Position numbers and translations under genes: made by a program. A DNA stretch of 64,000 nucleotides from Bacteroidota bacterium (lineage in GTDB: Bacteria > Bacteroidota > Bacteroidia > Flavobacteriales > Flavobacteriaceae), in contig JAEYTL010000025.1 in NCBI GenBank assembly GCA_023434025.1, positions 107,911 to 171,910 of the forward strand, written 5' to 3'. Of this stretch, positions 32,939 through 41,965 are shown piece after piece. Every line of letters begins with the position of its first letter. Within the stretch, counting starts at the first letter, position 1. The notes beneath the pieces were generated by a model, which worked only from the letters and a program-made list of their open reading frames with translations, did no database searches and had not been told where the DNA came from.

Positions 32939-33871
32939 TTACTTTACCTCCATCAACTCCACATCAAAAATCAGCGTAGCATCAGGCGGGATCACCCCAC
33001 CGGCTCCTCGGGAACCGTAACCGAGATAGGACGGAATCACAAAACGGGCTTTATCACCCACTTGCAATAACTGAATCCCTTCGTCCCAACCTTCAATCAC
33101 ATGTCCTTTTCCAAGCGGAAAATCGATAGGCTGTTTTCTTTTATAAGAAGAGTCGAAAACCATTCCGTTATCTAACGAACCCGTATAATGAACCGATACG
33201 GTTTTGCCTTTTTCAGCTTGTTTTCCGTTTCCTTTCTGAATGATTTTATACCGTAAGCCGCTTTCTGTTTTATCAAATCCTGCCGCTAATTTTTCCAACG
33301 CTTCTTCGGCTGTCCTTTTTTCTTCGGCTAATCGTTTTTCACGGGAACCCTCAAAGGTTCTGAAGGCTTCAATGGCATTCCATTTTTGAGCTTCCTCGCC
33401 TACCCTTACAATTTCCAGGCTTTCAATGGCATCACCCTGAGCAATGGCATCCACAACATCCTGTCCTTCTACCACATTGCCAAACACAGAATGTTTTTTG
33501 TCTAACCATGGAGTAGCCACATGGGTAATAAAAAATTGTGAGCCGTTTGAACCCGGCCCGGCATTGGCCATAGACAACACACCCGGTCCGTCATGACGCA
33601 GGTCAGGGTGAAATTCATCATCAAACTGATAACCCGGTCCTCCGGTTCCCTGCCCTTGCGGACATCCGCCCTGGATCATAAAATCAGAAATAACCCGGTG
33701 GAACTTTAACCCGTCATAATACGGTTTTCCCATTGGTCTGGCCTCATTTTCCAGCTGCCCCTCGGCTAAACCTACAAAGTTCCCTACAGTTCCCGGTGTT
33801 TTATCGTGTGTCAGTTTTACTAAAATGCTCCCTTTTGTGGTATTGAATTTAGCGTATATTCCGTTTTCCAT
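32939..33871 (-). CDS. Peptidyl-prolyl isomerase, cyclophilin-FKBP fusion
   Basis: The protein has 310 residues from ATG 33871. Residues 1-155 are a cyclophilin: FHRVISDFMIQGGCPQGQG, MANAGPGSNGSQFFI and HSVFGNVVEGQDVV. A charged helical linker follows (~165-200). Residues ~215-310 are an FKBP: VSVHYTGSLDNGMVFDSS, VIEGWDEGIQLLQVG, PSYLGYGSRGAGGVIPP. Two unrelated prolyl isomerase folds in one chain form a dual-family PPIase, known from some Bacteroidota and protists. No signal peptide, so it is cytoplasmic. The C-terminal PDATLIFDVELM is the usual FKBP end. Confidence 0.93.
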   Translation of the reverse strand: MENGIYAKFNTTKGSILVKLTHDKTPGTVGNFVGLAEGQLENEARPMGKPYYDGLKFHRVISDFMIQGGCPQGQGTGGPGYQFDDEFHPDLRHDGPGVLSMANAGPGSNGSQFFITHVATPWLDKKHSVFGNVVEGQDVVDAIAQGDAIESLEIVRVGEEAQKWNAIEAFRTFEGSREKRLAEEKRTAEEALEKLAAGFDKTESGLRYKIIQKGNGKQAEKGKTVSVHYTGSLDNGMVFDSSYKRKQPIDFPLGKGHVIEGWDEGIQLLQVGDKARFVIPSYLGYGSRGAGGVIPPDATLIFDVELMEVK

Positions 33872-34496
33872 TTTGTGTTTTTTTGAATTGAGGTGCAAAT
33901 TTACTACATTAACCTGTAAGGTCTAATTAAATTTAAATTAATTTAACCACATAGGCACATAGTTTTTTAACCCGTAGTGTATTATCAGTTAGCCACAGAT
34001 GTACAGATTTTTATGTTTTTATCCAGAAATTTATATTTCACAGCTTTAATCGAATGCAAAGCATTCAATATTCGTGTAATTTGTACTTAATTTTTAAATT
34101 TTTTTTGACTTAGTATCTGTGAATCTGTGACTAAAAAAATTCCCCGCAAAACAATGCATTAAGTTTTTAATGACAATGTACTGCGGTTTTCTTTACTAAA
34201 TTTAAAGATGCTTTACTAAAAAGCAAAACATACTATACTTACTTTTTAACTGTAATTCTGTTTAACAGTACCAGTCCTCCATGGATTAACCCTTGTTCTC
34301 AGGAATATTGTTAATTGTTAAAAAATGATTTTCCTGTATTTGCAATATCCCCCAACCCGCATTACTTCACCTAACTTTTATTTTAAGCGGAGTTCAGAGA
34401 ACTTTGTTTGAAACGAAAAGCTTTTTTGAAAAAAACTTGTAGTGAAAAGCCGGAATAGCTGCCTAAAAATAAGTACTTTTGTCAAAAATCATACCT
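33872..34496. other. Long intergenic region between the PPIase and trmD
   Basis: It lies between divergent genes. It holds a long, diverged palindromic repeat at 33990-34134 and an AT-rich remainder. TACTTTTG at 34474-34481, about 16 bases before the trmD start, is a possible -7 box. No reading frame or RNA gene is recognised. Confidence 0.5.
33990..34134. repeat. Long diverged member of the palindromic repeat family
   Basis: The ends read AGCCACAGATGTACAGATT and ATCTGTGAATCTGTGACT, as in the short copies, but the middle is about 110 bases of AT-rich unrelated sequence. It could be a MITE-like element with terminal inverted repeats. Confidence 0.5.
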
Positions 34497-35174
34497 ATGC
34501 GAATTGATATTATCACGGTTTTACCGGAACTGTTGCGGAGTCCGTTTGAAGCATCTATTTTAAAGCGTGCCATCGATAAGGGGCTGGTAGAAGTACATGT
34601 ACATAACTTACGTGATTATACAACCAACAAACAAAAAAGCGTGGATGATTATCAGTTTGGTGGTGGTGCCGGAATGGTGATGTCAATTCAGCCGATAGAC
34701 GACTGCCTTGCCAAACTAAAAAGTGAACGCAACTATGACGAAGTAATTTATATGACTCCGGATGGTGAAACGCTCAATCAGAAAATGGCCAATTCGATGT
34801 CGATGCTTCAAAATATCATTATTTTATGCGGCCATTACAAAGGGGTCGACCAACGGGTTCGCGATCATTTTATCACCAAAGAAATTTCGATCGGTGATTA
34901 TGTGCTCTCGGGCGGTGAATTGGGTGCAGCGGTGCTGAGTGATGCAATTATCCGCCTGATCCCGGGCGTGTTAAGCAATGAAACATCGGCTTTAACCGAC
35001 AGTTTTCAGGACAATTTACTATCAGGTCCCATTTATACCCGTCCGGCAGACTACAAAGGCTGGAAAGTACCCGATGTATTACTGAGCGGAAATTTTGCCG
35101 AAATTGATAAATGGCGTGAGCATCAGGCGTATGAACATACGAAGCACAGAAGACCGGATTTGCTGGAGGAATAG
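34497..35174 (+). CDS. trmD: tRNA (guanine-N1)-methyltransferase
   Basis: The protein has 225 residues from ATG 34497 (MRIDIITVLPELL). It is a SPOUT methyltransferase that methylates G37 of tRNAs. Seen: YDEVIYMTPDGETLNQ, IILCGHYKGVDQRV, EISIGDYVLSGGELGAAV, the RLIPGVL segment and DSFQDNLLSGPIYTRP. An in-frame TTG at 34479 would add six residues without homology. In many bacteria it is next to rpsP, rimM and rplS, but here it stands apart. It is divergent from the PPIase gene. Confidence 0.95.
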   Translation: MRIDIITVLPELLRSPFEASILKRAIDKGLVEVHVHNLRDYTTNKQKSVDDYQFGGGAGMVMSIQPIDDCLAKLKSERNYDEVIYMTPDGETLNQKMANSMSMLQNIIILCGHYKGVDQRVRDHFITKEISIGDYVLSGGELGAAVLSDAIIRLIPGVLSNETSALTDSFQDNLLSGPIYTRPADYKGWKVPDVLLSGNFAEIDKWREHQAYEHTKHRRPDLLEE

Positions 35175-35286
35175 TTCTGTTGGTTATCTGTTCTATGTTC
35201 TATGTTCTATGTTCTCCACATTCTCTGTTTTTTTGATTCAGCAAGTTTTTTGTTTTTAATTATCTTTGTGATTGTAATTCCGATTT

Positions 35287-36075
35287 ATGTACACAAACTT
35301 ACGCACGGTAAATGTAACCCGCTACATTACCCCTTTACGGGAAGGGGGTTCACTGCCTGCTTTGGCCGAAGCTGATGACGATTTTAAATATGTTTTAAAA
35401 TTCCGGGGTGCCGGTCATGGTGTAAAAGCATTGATTGCTGAATTCCTGGGCGGGCGGATTGCTCAATGGCTGGGTTTACCGGTACCGGAGTTGGTGTTTG
35501 CCAGCCTTGATGAGGCCTTTGGCCGGACGGAAGGTGATGAAGAAATCCAGGATCTGCTGCAAGCCAGTCAGGGACTCAACCTGGGGCTGCATTTTCTTTC
35601 AGGAGCCTTAACGTATGATGCCGCCGTAAATGACTGCGATGCCCTGCTGGCCTCTAAAATTGTCTGGTTAGACGCCTTTATCACGAACGTTGACCGCACA
35701 TTTAAAAATACCAACCTGTTAATCTGGAAAAAAGAGCTCTGGTTAATTGATCATGGTGCTGCCTTTTATTTTCACCATGCCTGGGACAACTGGAAAAACA
35801 ACGCACAGACTCCCTTTGCTCTTATCAAGGATCATGTGCTGCTCCCCAAAGCCTCCCGGTTAGCAGAAGTACACGCAGCGTTTACAACAAAATTAAACGA
35901 TACCGTTTTGCGGGAAATCGTGGACCAACTGCCGGAAGACTGGTTACTTTGGGAAGATCAGTCCATGACTCCTGCTGAGCTGAAAGAAGTTTACAGTCAG
36001 TTTTTAGCCATTCGGTTGGCCAATGCTTCCGTTTTTTTAAAACAAGCCCAAGATGCACGCACCACACTTATATGA
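35287..36075 (+). CDS. HipA-like kinase (HipA_2 type)
   Basis: The protein has 262 residues. It matches the short HipA-like kinase family usually paired with DUF3037: YVLKFRGAGHGVKALIAEF (phosphate loop and Lys), the catalytic loop NVDRTFKNTNLL with Asp136 and Asn141, and LWLIDHGAAF with metal Asp155. HipA proteins phosphorylate glutamyl-tRNA synthetase or other targets and cause dormancy; for this subfamily the target is unknown. No HipB-type repressor is nearby. The next gene overlaps its end by 23 bases. TATCTTTG at 35261-35268 is a good -7 box. Confidence 0.8.
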   Translation: MYTNLRTVNVTRYITPLREGGSLPALAEADDDFKYVLKFRGAGHGVKALIAEFLGGRIAQWLGLPVPELVFASLDEAFGRTEGDEEIQDLLQASQGLNLGLHFLSGALTYDAAVNDCDALLASKIVWLDAFITNVDRTFKNTNLLIWKKELWLIDHGAAFYFHHAWDNWKNNAQTPFALIKDHVLLPKASRLAEVHAAFTTKLNDTVLREIVDQLPEDWLLWEDQSMTPAELKEVYSQFLAIRLANASVFLKQAQDARTTLI

Positions 36076-36436
36076 GTACGCCGTAATCCGTGTTGTGCCC
36101 AGAGTAGAACGCGAAGAATTTATAAACATCGGTCTGATGCTGTTCTGCAAACATCAGCGGTATCTGCGGGTTCAGTATGCAATACCGGCAGACAAAATAA
36201 GGTGCTTTGCTCCTGAATTTGACCAGGAACAGCTCAACATCAACCTGGCATCATTTTCCGGCATCAGTTTCGGTAAAAAAGAAAGTGGTCCGATTGCTGC
36301 CTTAGACATCGCTGAACGGTTCCGTTGGTTAACCGCCGTAAAGAGTTCGTGCCTTCAAACCTCCCGGCCACATTCCGGATTGAGTTTTGATTTAGAGGCT
36401 ACGTTTGAACGGCTGTATGCAGAGTTGGTTTTGTGA
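36053..36436 (+). CDS. DUF3037 family protein
   Basis: The protein has 127 residues. LYEYAVIRVVPRVEREEFINIG and LMLFC at the N-terminus identify DUF3037. It starts inside the last codons of the HipA-like kinase gene, so the two are translationally coupled. The pair is widespread in bacteria; the function is not known. It could be an inhibitor or target adaptor of the kinase, which is inference from the coupling. Confidence 0.8.
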   Translation: MHAPHLYEYAVIRVVPRVEREEFINIGLMLFCKHQRYLRVQYAIPADKIRCFAPEFDQEQLNINLASFSGISFGKKESGPIAALDIAERFRWLTAVKSSCLQTSRPHSGLSFDLEATFERLYAELVL

Positions 36437-36741
36437 GTGTAAACCTCATGCTTTGCTTTATACACTAAATACGGATTCGAAGAAATACGATGCTATTTAT
36501 TTTTCCCGTCACTCAAGTATTCCTTTTTCCAAACAAAGTATTTAGCTAAAAATTTTTTTCCAAGTTACTTCAAAGATTACTTCGGTTATACCCTTTGAAT
36601 GTACCGAAAAAAACAATTACTTCCGCAACAGCCTATTTTTCTGATTTTTTTAGTCATGTTACATAATTTCAAAACCCTGTTACATCTGTGACAGGGTTTT
36701 TTTGGGGTTTAAAATACTTTTAACCAAAACAAAATACCCGA
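36437..36741. other. Intergenic stretch after DUF3037 with a terminator near its end
   Basis: AT-rich DNA without a plausible reading frame. The only structure seen is the hairpin at 36671-36700. The promoter of the next small gene should lie after it, at 36703-36741, but no clear TAnnTTTG is visible. Confidence 0.4.
36671..36703 (+). terminator. Intrinsic terminator
   Basis: AAAACCCTGT (36671-36680) pairs with ACAGGGTTTT (36691-36700) around a ten-base loop, followed by TTT. It is about 235 bases after the DUF3037 stop. Confidence 0.6.
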
Positions 36742-36900
36742 ATGCAAAAGAAAAACAGGCTACATTTTGAAGCAAAAGCCGAAAAGCTTCCCGACAAAAT
36801 AATATACCTCAACATCAACCATTTAGAAAAAGGAGACTATGAACTTAACATTATAAACCAAAAAAAAGTAATCAAAAAAACCACCTTTAATAAAAAATAA
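36742..36900 (+). CDS. Small protein of 52 residues resembling a T9SS sorting tail
   Basis: ATG 36742 to TAA 36900. The sequence has LPDKIIYLNINHLEKGDYEL and then NIINQKKVIKKTTFNKK. This resembles the C-terminal beta sandwich of type IX secretion cargo (G-Y-L...K-K..F.K), but without any cargo before it and without a signal peptide. Similar short proteins are, as I recall, common in Flavobacteriaceae. It ends two bases before the next gene, a secreted protein, so the two may be cotranscribed. Confidence 0.55.
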   Translation: MQKKNRLHFEAKAEKLPDKIIYLNINHLEKGDYELNIINQKKVIKKTTFNKK

Positions 36901-36902
36901 TC

Positions 36903-38297
36903 ATGAAAAGACTGCTTACTCTTCTATTACTTTCCCCTTTTGCAGCCCTGTCGCAAGTAGGTGTAAACACTGTCAATCCCAATGCTATGATGGACATCAC
37001 CTCTACCAACAACGGAATATTAATTCCACGTGTAGCACTACTCTCTGCCACGGACAACACCACCGTAGTGAATCCGCAAGGCGGAGCGTTGATCACCTCT
37101 ACTTTAGTCTATAACACCACCCCTTCCGGCGTGAATCCTGATCACGTAATAGCGGGTTTTTACTACTGGAACGGCAGCCGGTGGGTGGCTGTAGGTTCAG
37201 ATGGAAGAGATTGGACCACCACCGGAAACACCGGTACTAATCCGGCCAACAACTTCATCGGTACCTTAGACGATGTTGATTTTCGGATCCGCACCAACAA
37301 TGCTCTTCGGTTTAATTTTACCGGCAACGGCCGGTTAAGGGCCTATGACAATGGCTTAGCTGCTCAACCCACTTATTCCTGGATGGGAGATGAAGATACC
37401 GGAATATGGCGACCGGCAGCCAACACGCTGGATTTGGCCACTACCGGCACCTCACGGATCAGGATAAACAATGACGGAAATGTAGGCATCAGCAATACCG
37501 ATGCTCCGGCCAGGTTAACCGTTGTGGGAAACCGAAATCTGCCAACCTATCCCAATGCCGCAAGTAATGCCGTTCTACGGGTAGCCGTAAGCGGAACCGA
37601 AGGACTGGACATCGGAAAAGCTGATGCCGGAGGTAACTATGCCGCATGGCTGCAATCGGGTTTTTCCGGTTCGGCAGACCCGCTCAGCCTGCAACCGTTA
37701 GGCGGAAATGTAGGGATTAATACGCAAAACCCAAGCAATACGTTGCACGTAAACGGTACTGTACGCATTGTGGACGGCACACAGGCCAACGGACGGGTAC
37801 TTACCTCCAATGCAACCGGCGTAGCCAGCTGGCAACCCATTTCCATCAACAATGTCATTGGTGTTTTACCAACCAACGGTATCAATATTCCTTCTACCAC
37901 AACAAATTTCCTGCAAACCGGCTCCTACATTGTTTTACCGCCCGGCAGATGGGCTATCAACGTGACTATGCTGATGCGTAGAACCGGCGGAACCGGGGTG
38001 GCTACACCCAATGATTCCTCGTATTGGCTACGTACCTCCTTTTCTACTTCCGCATTTGCCAATCCGGCTATAACGACCGATATTGTAGGAAGCTATTATG
38101 TAAGCGGCAACTATCCGGGTTCTGCTTTATATTCCTTAGTGCAGGGAACCGTAGTAATCAACAATGCAACCGCAGGAAACCGAACCTATTATTATATTGC
38201 CGGTGCCGTAGAAGTCATTAACTCGGCCAATACCCTCGAAAATTTTGGCGGCAACTGGTGGCAGGAAAATACCCTTATTGCTTACCGGATTAATTAG
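36903..38297 (+). CDS. Secreted surface protein, tail-fibre-like repeats
   Basis: The protein has 464 residues with signal peptide MKRLLTLLLLSPFAALSQ. The mature N-terminus VGVNTVNPNAMMDITSTNNG is typical of a large flavobacterial surface family. Similar motifs recur inside: GNVGISNTDAPARLTVVG and GGNVGINTQNPSNTLHVNG. Such repeats occur in tail-fibre-like or adhesin proteins. The C-terminal ~140 residues look like a globular beta domain. No canonical type IX sorting tail is evident. It is richer in GC than the intergenic DNA around it. Ligand and role are unknown. Confidence 0.7.
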   Translation: MKRLLTLLLLSPFAALSQVGVNTVNPNAMMDITSTNNGILIPRVALLSATDNTTVVNPQGGALITSTLVYNTTPSGVNPDHVIAGFYYWNGSRWVAVGSDGRDWTTTGNTGTNPANNFIGTLDDVDFRIRTNNALRFNFTGNGRLRAYDNGLAAQPTYSWMGDEDTGIWRPAANTLDLATTGTSRIRINNDGNVGISNTDAPARLTVVGNRNLPTYPNAASNAVLRVAVSGTEGLDIGKADAGGNYAAWLQSGFSGSADPLSLQPLGGNVGINTQNPSNTLHVNGTVRIVDGTQANGRVLTSNATGVASWQPISINNVIGVLPTNGINIPSTTTNFLQTGSYIVLPPGRWAINVTMLMRRTGGTGVATPNDSSYWLRTSFSTSAFANPAITTDIVGSYYVSGNYPGSALYSLVQGTVVINNATAGNRTYYYIAGAVEVINSANTLENFGGNWWQENTLIAYRIN

Positions 38298-38329
38298 GCA
38301 GCTTGTCCTGCCCTACACTGCAAGTCCTC

Positions 38330-38478
38330 GCCCTGAACGTGGTTTTTTAAAGCGGTTTTCAGAAGCTTCCGTTGGTCGCTCTGCCTCCCGCAAAAAAACA
38401 CACGTTCAGGGCTCCGGGCTTTCCGCTTCGGTCAGGGCTGTGGTTTGGTGCCCATCATCCTGCTTTAAGCAAACCACA
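38330..38478. repeat. Hairpin-rich intergenic element
   Basis: CCCTGAACGTGGTTTTTT (38331-38348) pairs with AAAAAACACACGTTCAGGG (about 38393-38411). A second hairpin is GTGGTTTG (38440-38447) / CAAACCAC (38470-38477). Between them lies GCTTCCGTTGGTCGCTCTGC. Elements with this wording recur in flavobacterial genomes as I recall. It separates the surface-protein gene from yaaA, and the short frames over it are not convincing. Confidence 0.55.
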
Positions 38479-38482
38479 ACTT

Positions 38483-39244
38483 TTACCGTGTAAAGACCAG
38501 GGTGTTTCCCTTACTCAGGCCGGCATCGAATGCATACCCTTCGTAATGAAAACCTTTTAAGTCATCTATGGTTTCCGCATTTGTATCAATAATATAACGC
38601 ACCATCATTCCTCGGGCTTTTTTGGCAAAAAAACTGATCATTTTTAGTTTGCCGTCTTTGTAGTCTTTGAATTCGGGGGTAATCACCGGGACTTTCAAGG
38701 CTTTTACATCCACGGCATCAAAGTATTCATTGCTGGCCAGGTTAATAAACAATTCGCCTTTCTGAAGCTCTTTATTGAGTACCTTCGTGATTTTTGACCG
38801 CCAGAATTCATATAAGTTTTTGCTTTTGCCTATCGGAAATTTTGTTCCCATTTCCAAGCGATAGGGCTGCATTAAATCCAACGGTTTCAACAAACCGTAT
38901 AATCCGGAAAGAATACGGAGCTTATCCTGCAAAGCTTCCAGTTTTTCAACAGGCAGTGTTTTGATATCCAAACCAATATACACATCACCGTTAAACGCAA
39001 AAATAGCCTGGCGTGAATTTTCAGGAGTAAAATTTTCCAAATCCCGTTCCTGGTTACGTTGCCAGTTTAAATCAGCCAGTTTATCCGAAATCGACATCAG
39101 TTCCATCAATTGCTTGGGCTTTTGCTTTTTTAACTGTCGGTTAATGGTCGTTGCCTCTTTAATAAAGCAGGCAAGAGTAGATTCTGCAGTGGGTACCGGG
39201 CTTTCGTAATCCAGCGATTTGGCAGGCGATATAACAATCTTCAT
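38483..39244 (-). CDS. yaaA: Peroxide stress protein YaaA (DUF328)
   Basis: The protein has 253 residues from ATG 39244 (MKIVISPAKSLDYESP, the classic N-terminus). Other family motifs: FNGDVYIGLDIKTL, LRILSGLYGLLKPLDLMQPYRLEMG and INLASNEYFDAVD, with FFAKKARGMMVRYII near the end. YaaA lowers free iron and DNA damage during peroxide stress in E. coli. It stands alone, and an in-frame start six codons upstream is not needed. Confidence 0.94.
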   Translation of the reverse strand: MKIVISPAKSLDYESPVPTAESTLACFIKEATTINRQLKKQKPKQLMELMSISDKLADLNWQRNQERDLENFTPENSRQAIFAFNGDVYIGLDIKTLPVEKLEALQDKLRILSGLYGLLKPLDLMQPYRLEMGTKFPIGKSKNLYEFWRSKITKVLNKELQKGELFINLASNEYFDAVDVKALKVPVITPEFKDYKDGKLKMISFFAKKARGMMVRYIIDTNAETIDDLKGFHYEGYAFDAGLSKGNTLVFTR

Positions 39245-39419
39245 AGCGTGTTTTTTTACCATTTCAAAAATACAAATTCATTTTTCAAAATCATATACGT
39301 AAAAATGGAAAGTATTGATGACGGCATCACCTAAAATTATATCGTCATTTCCTGCACTTGAACGAAAAAAATAGTCCCGGCTGATAGAATTTCATAACTT
39401 TGAATACATATCCCTCACA

Positions 39420-39932
39420 ATGAGAAGCTTACTACATCATGCGGTGCTGTTCTTTTTACCAATGCTTGCGTATGGCCAGACGCACATTGAAGAGGCTCCT
39501 CATGCTCTCAAACCGGCTAATGAACTAAAAGGGAATTCGATTTTGTTTAACAGCGAAAAAATCCGCAATGCACAAAACGAAGGTATGACTTTCCTCTCGT
39601 TTGAAGTAAAAGACATCGAACTTACATATACCGAAGAAGTAGTTCCGGTAGCCTTAAAAAAGGTTGAATTTCAACAAAACAAGGGGCTGATTCAATTCAC
39701 GGCTTCCGGCAATTGCGGTTATTCGTTTCTGGGTGAAATTGAAATTACCGGCGACACTTTAAACCTGATTTATAAAGGTTACGGAAGCAATTGTTTCGGA
39801 AGCTGCCTGTTCTCTTTTCAGTATGAAGTTCAGAAAGACATTGCAAATGAGCATATACTCACCTTAAAGTATATCACAATCAACGGAGATCTTTCCACTA
39901 AAACAGCCTTAAGCAAAAAATTTGTGAATTAA
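39420..39932 (+). CDS. Exported protein of unknown function
   Basis: The protein has 170 residues with a signal peptide (MRSLLHHAVLFFLPMLAYGQ). The mature part is beta-rich and has three Cys (SGNCGYSFLG and NCFGSCLFSF), so a disulfide is likely. No named family. The last 24 bases overlap the 3' end of cmk, which is on the other strand. Confidence 0.6.
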   Translation: MRSLLHHAVLFFLPMLAYGQTHIEEAPHALKPANELKGNSILFNSEKIRNAQNEGMTFLSFEVKDIELTYTEEVVPVALKKVEFQQNKGLIQFTASGNCGYSFLGEIEITGDTLNLIYKGYGSNCFGSCLFSFQYEVQKDIANEHILTLKYITINGDLSTKTALSKKFVN

Positions 39933-40595
39933 ATCCAGCACCAGCTCAAACTGTTCCTTTTTGGTTAAGGTTGAGTTGTCAATTTCAATGGCATCATGAG
40001 CTTTGACCAGAGGGGAATCTTCCCGGTGGGTATCAATATAATCGCGTTCCTGTACATTCTGCAACACCTCCTCATAAGTAACCAGCTGCCCTCTTTCTGC
40101 CAGCTCATCAAATCGGCGTTTGGCCCGGGTATGGGCACTGGCCGTCATAAATAACTTTAATTCAGCATCCGGAAAGACTACGGTACCGATGTCACGGCCA
40201 TCCATTACAATTCCTTTGTTCTGCCCCATTGCCTGCTGCTGTTCAACCAGTTTGGCCCTCACTTCAGATATTTCAGCTATTTTACTCACCAGACGGGAAA
40301 CTTCAATCGTACGTATTTCCTGCTCCACATTCACATCATTTAAAAACATTTCGGCAAACCCCAGAGCGGCATTGAATTGAAAATGAAGTTTAATATCAGG
40401 CAACTTTTTAATTAAGCCCGCCTTATCTAAAAAATCTTCGGAAACCAGCTGATTCTGCATGGCAAAAAAAGTCACCGCCCGATACATGGCTCCGGTATCT
40501 ACATAAACATACCCCAGGTGTTTGGCTAACTGTTTGGCTAATGTACTTTTTCCGGTAGATGAAAATCCGTCGATGGCAATGGTAATTTTAGTCAT
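39909..40595 (-). CDS. cmk: Cytidylate kinase
   Basis: The protein has 228 residues. Walker A IDGFSSTGKSTLAKQLA lies at the N-terminus; the pattern has Ser-Ser where E. coli has Gly-Pro-Ser. GYVYVDTGAMYRAVTFFA, GIVMDGRDIGTVVFPDAELKLF and the lid HTRAKRRFDEL follow. It phosphorylates CMP and dCMP. The gene is followed on its strand by no close partner, but cmk, porQ and lon in this order are a familiar flavobacterial group. Confidence 0.94.
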   Translation of the reverse strand: MTKITIAIDGFSSTGKSTLAKQLAKHLGYVYVDTGAMYRAVTFFAMQNQLVSEDFLDKAGLIKKLPDIKLHFQFNAALGFAEMFLNDVNVEQEIRTIEVSRLVSKIAEISEVRAKLVEQQQAMGQNKGIVMDGRDIGTVVFPDAELKLFMTASAHTRAKRRFDELAERGQLVTYEEVLQNVQERDYIDTHREDSPLVKAHDAIEIDNSTLTKKEQFELVLDLIHKFFA

Positions 40596-40798
40596 TTCTT
40601 TGCGTTGAAGAGTATGGTTTTACAGAAGGCTAAGATACGCTAATTTCAAAAATCAATGTCAAAAAAATCAATGCCAAAAGTCAAAATGTTCAGCTCTTTG
40701 TAATTGCAGCAATACTGCTAAAAACGCAATGATTAGTATGGAATTGATTTGTGATCATTCGCTCTTTCCAACTCATTCAACCTGAAACCCTCCCCTAT

Positions 40799-41818
40799 TT
40801 ACTGCAAATTAATCATCAACCCAAACAAGCTCGTATTGGCGGCCACGGTATACCTGGAATAGGAATAATCAAAACGCACTTTGTTAAACCGCAGACTGAA
40901 TCCGGCGGAAATACCCGAAAAATGACGCTGGTCCACGATCCGCAACTCCTCACCTCTTCTGAAATTATATCCCACACGAATATTAAACGCTTTTCCGGGG
41001 AACAGTTCGGCTCCTAAGATCACGTGACGCAGGGCATTGTTGAAAAAAGAAACCTTTTCCTCGTTCTGGCCTCCGTCTAAATTTCCTTCCGCCCGGGCCG
41101 GATTAGAAAAAGCAATGTTCCATTGTTGCAGGTTTTCCAGTGTAATGTGCCAGCGAACCGGTACATTTTCTACTTCCTGCGAAATACCGGCCAGAATTTC
41201 CAGCGGTAACTTTTCCTGCGTGCCGGCATAAGTAGTAAACTGCGTACCGATGTTCCGGATTACCAAAGCAAAATTAATGTCGTTCCGTTCATCAATATAT
41301 AGGGCACCGATATCAAGAGCACCACCAAACGAATTATAACTTTCTAAGGTTGATGTAATCAGCTTGGCATTCGCACCGATATAGAAGTCTGTAAACGGCA
41401 CATTATAGGAGTACCCGAATGACAAAGCAGCTTCACTTCCCGTAAAATCAGCGGTTTTCTGTCCATTCTCGTCGTAACCTTCAAAATTACCGTAATTCAC
41501 ATAACTCACTCCCGCATGAAAAGTCTGCACATGACGATCATAAGTGTAGGCATAAGCAGCTGTACCATAGGTAATTTCACCGTAATAATTCCCGTAGTTA
41601 ACCGAAAGATGATTATCCATTTCGGTATTGATACTGGCCGGATTAAAAATACCGGCGTTTACATCATAGTCATAATGCGTAATGACTTTGCCACCTAATG
41701 CAGCTTGCCTGGGAGAAGTGACTAGATTTAAAAACTGATATACCGATTGTCCGCCAATCTGACTGTAGCCCACAGCACAAAAAAGAAAAACAGATAGACG
41801 AAAAAAATGTTTAAGCAT
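40799..41818 (-). CDS. porQ: Type IX secretion system protein PorQ
   Basis: The protein has 339 residues with a signal peptide ending CAVGYSQ. The mature protein starts with VYQFLNLVTSPRQAALGG, the standard PorQ/PorV-type beginning. It continues as an outer-membrane barrel with alternating Tyr/Phe strands and ends GLMINLQ. PorQ belongs to the attachment complex (with PorU, PorV, PorZ) that anchors type IX cargo on the cell surface. Its presence supports a Bacteroidota host with type IX secretion. It lies between cmk and lon on the same strand. Confidence 0.9.
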   Translation of the reverse strand: MLKHFFRLSVFLFCAVGYSQIGGQSVYQFLNLVTSPRQAALGGKVITHYDYDVNAGIFNPASINTEMDNHLSVNYGNYYGEITYGTAAYAYTYDRHVQTFHAGVSYVNYGNFEGYDENGQKTADFTGSEAALSFGYSYNVPFTDFYIGANAKLITSTLESYNSFGGALDIGALYIDERNDINFALVIRNIGTQFTTYAGTQEKLPLEILAGISQEVENVPVRWHITLENLQQWNIAFSNPARAEGNLDGGQNEEKVSFFNNALRHVILGAELFPGKAFNIRVGYNFRRGEELRIVDQRHFSGISAGFSLRFNKVRFDYSYSRYTVAANTSLFGLMINLQ

Positions 41819-41911
41819 TACAGATGGAACTCAGTTAACTAAATGATAACGGTGATGCGAAGATATTATTTTTTGTCCAGTAAATTTATCTTGAAATAAA
41901 AATAAGCCCAT

Positions 41912-41950
41912 AAAAAAAGTTGATGCTTTTTGATAACATCAACTTTTTAA
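41912..41950 (-). terminator. Terminator after lon
   Basis: AAAAAGTTGATG (41914-41925) pairs exactly with CATCAACTTTTT (41937-41948) around an 11-base loop. T-runs on both strands make it work in either direction. Confidence 0.75.
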
Positions 41951-41965
41951 AATTGTTTCTACAAC

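Noticed and set aside
35191..35211. Three tandem TTCTATG heptamers before the HipA-like gene
   Set aside because: Only three units in an AT-rich spacer; variable number cannot be judged from one sequence.
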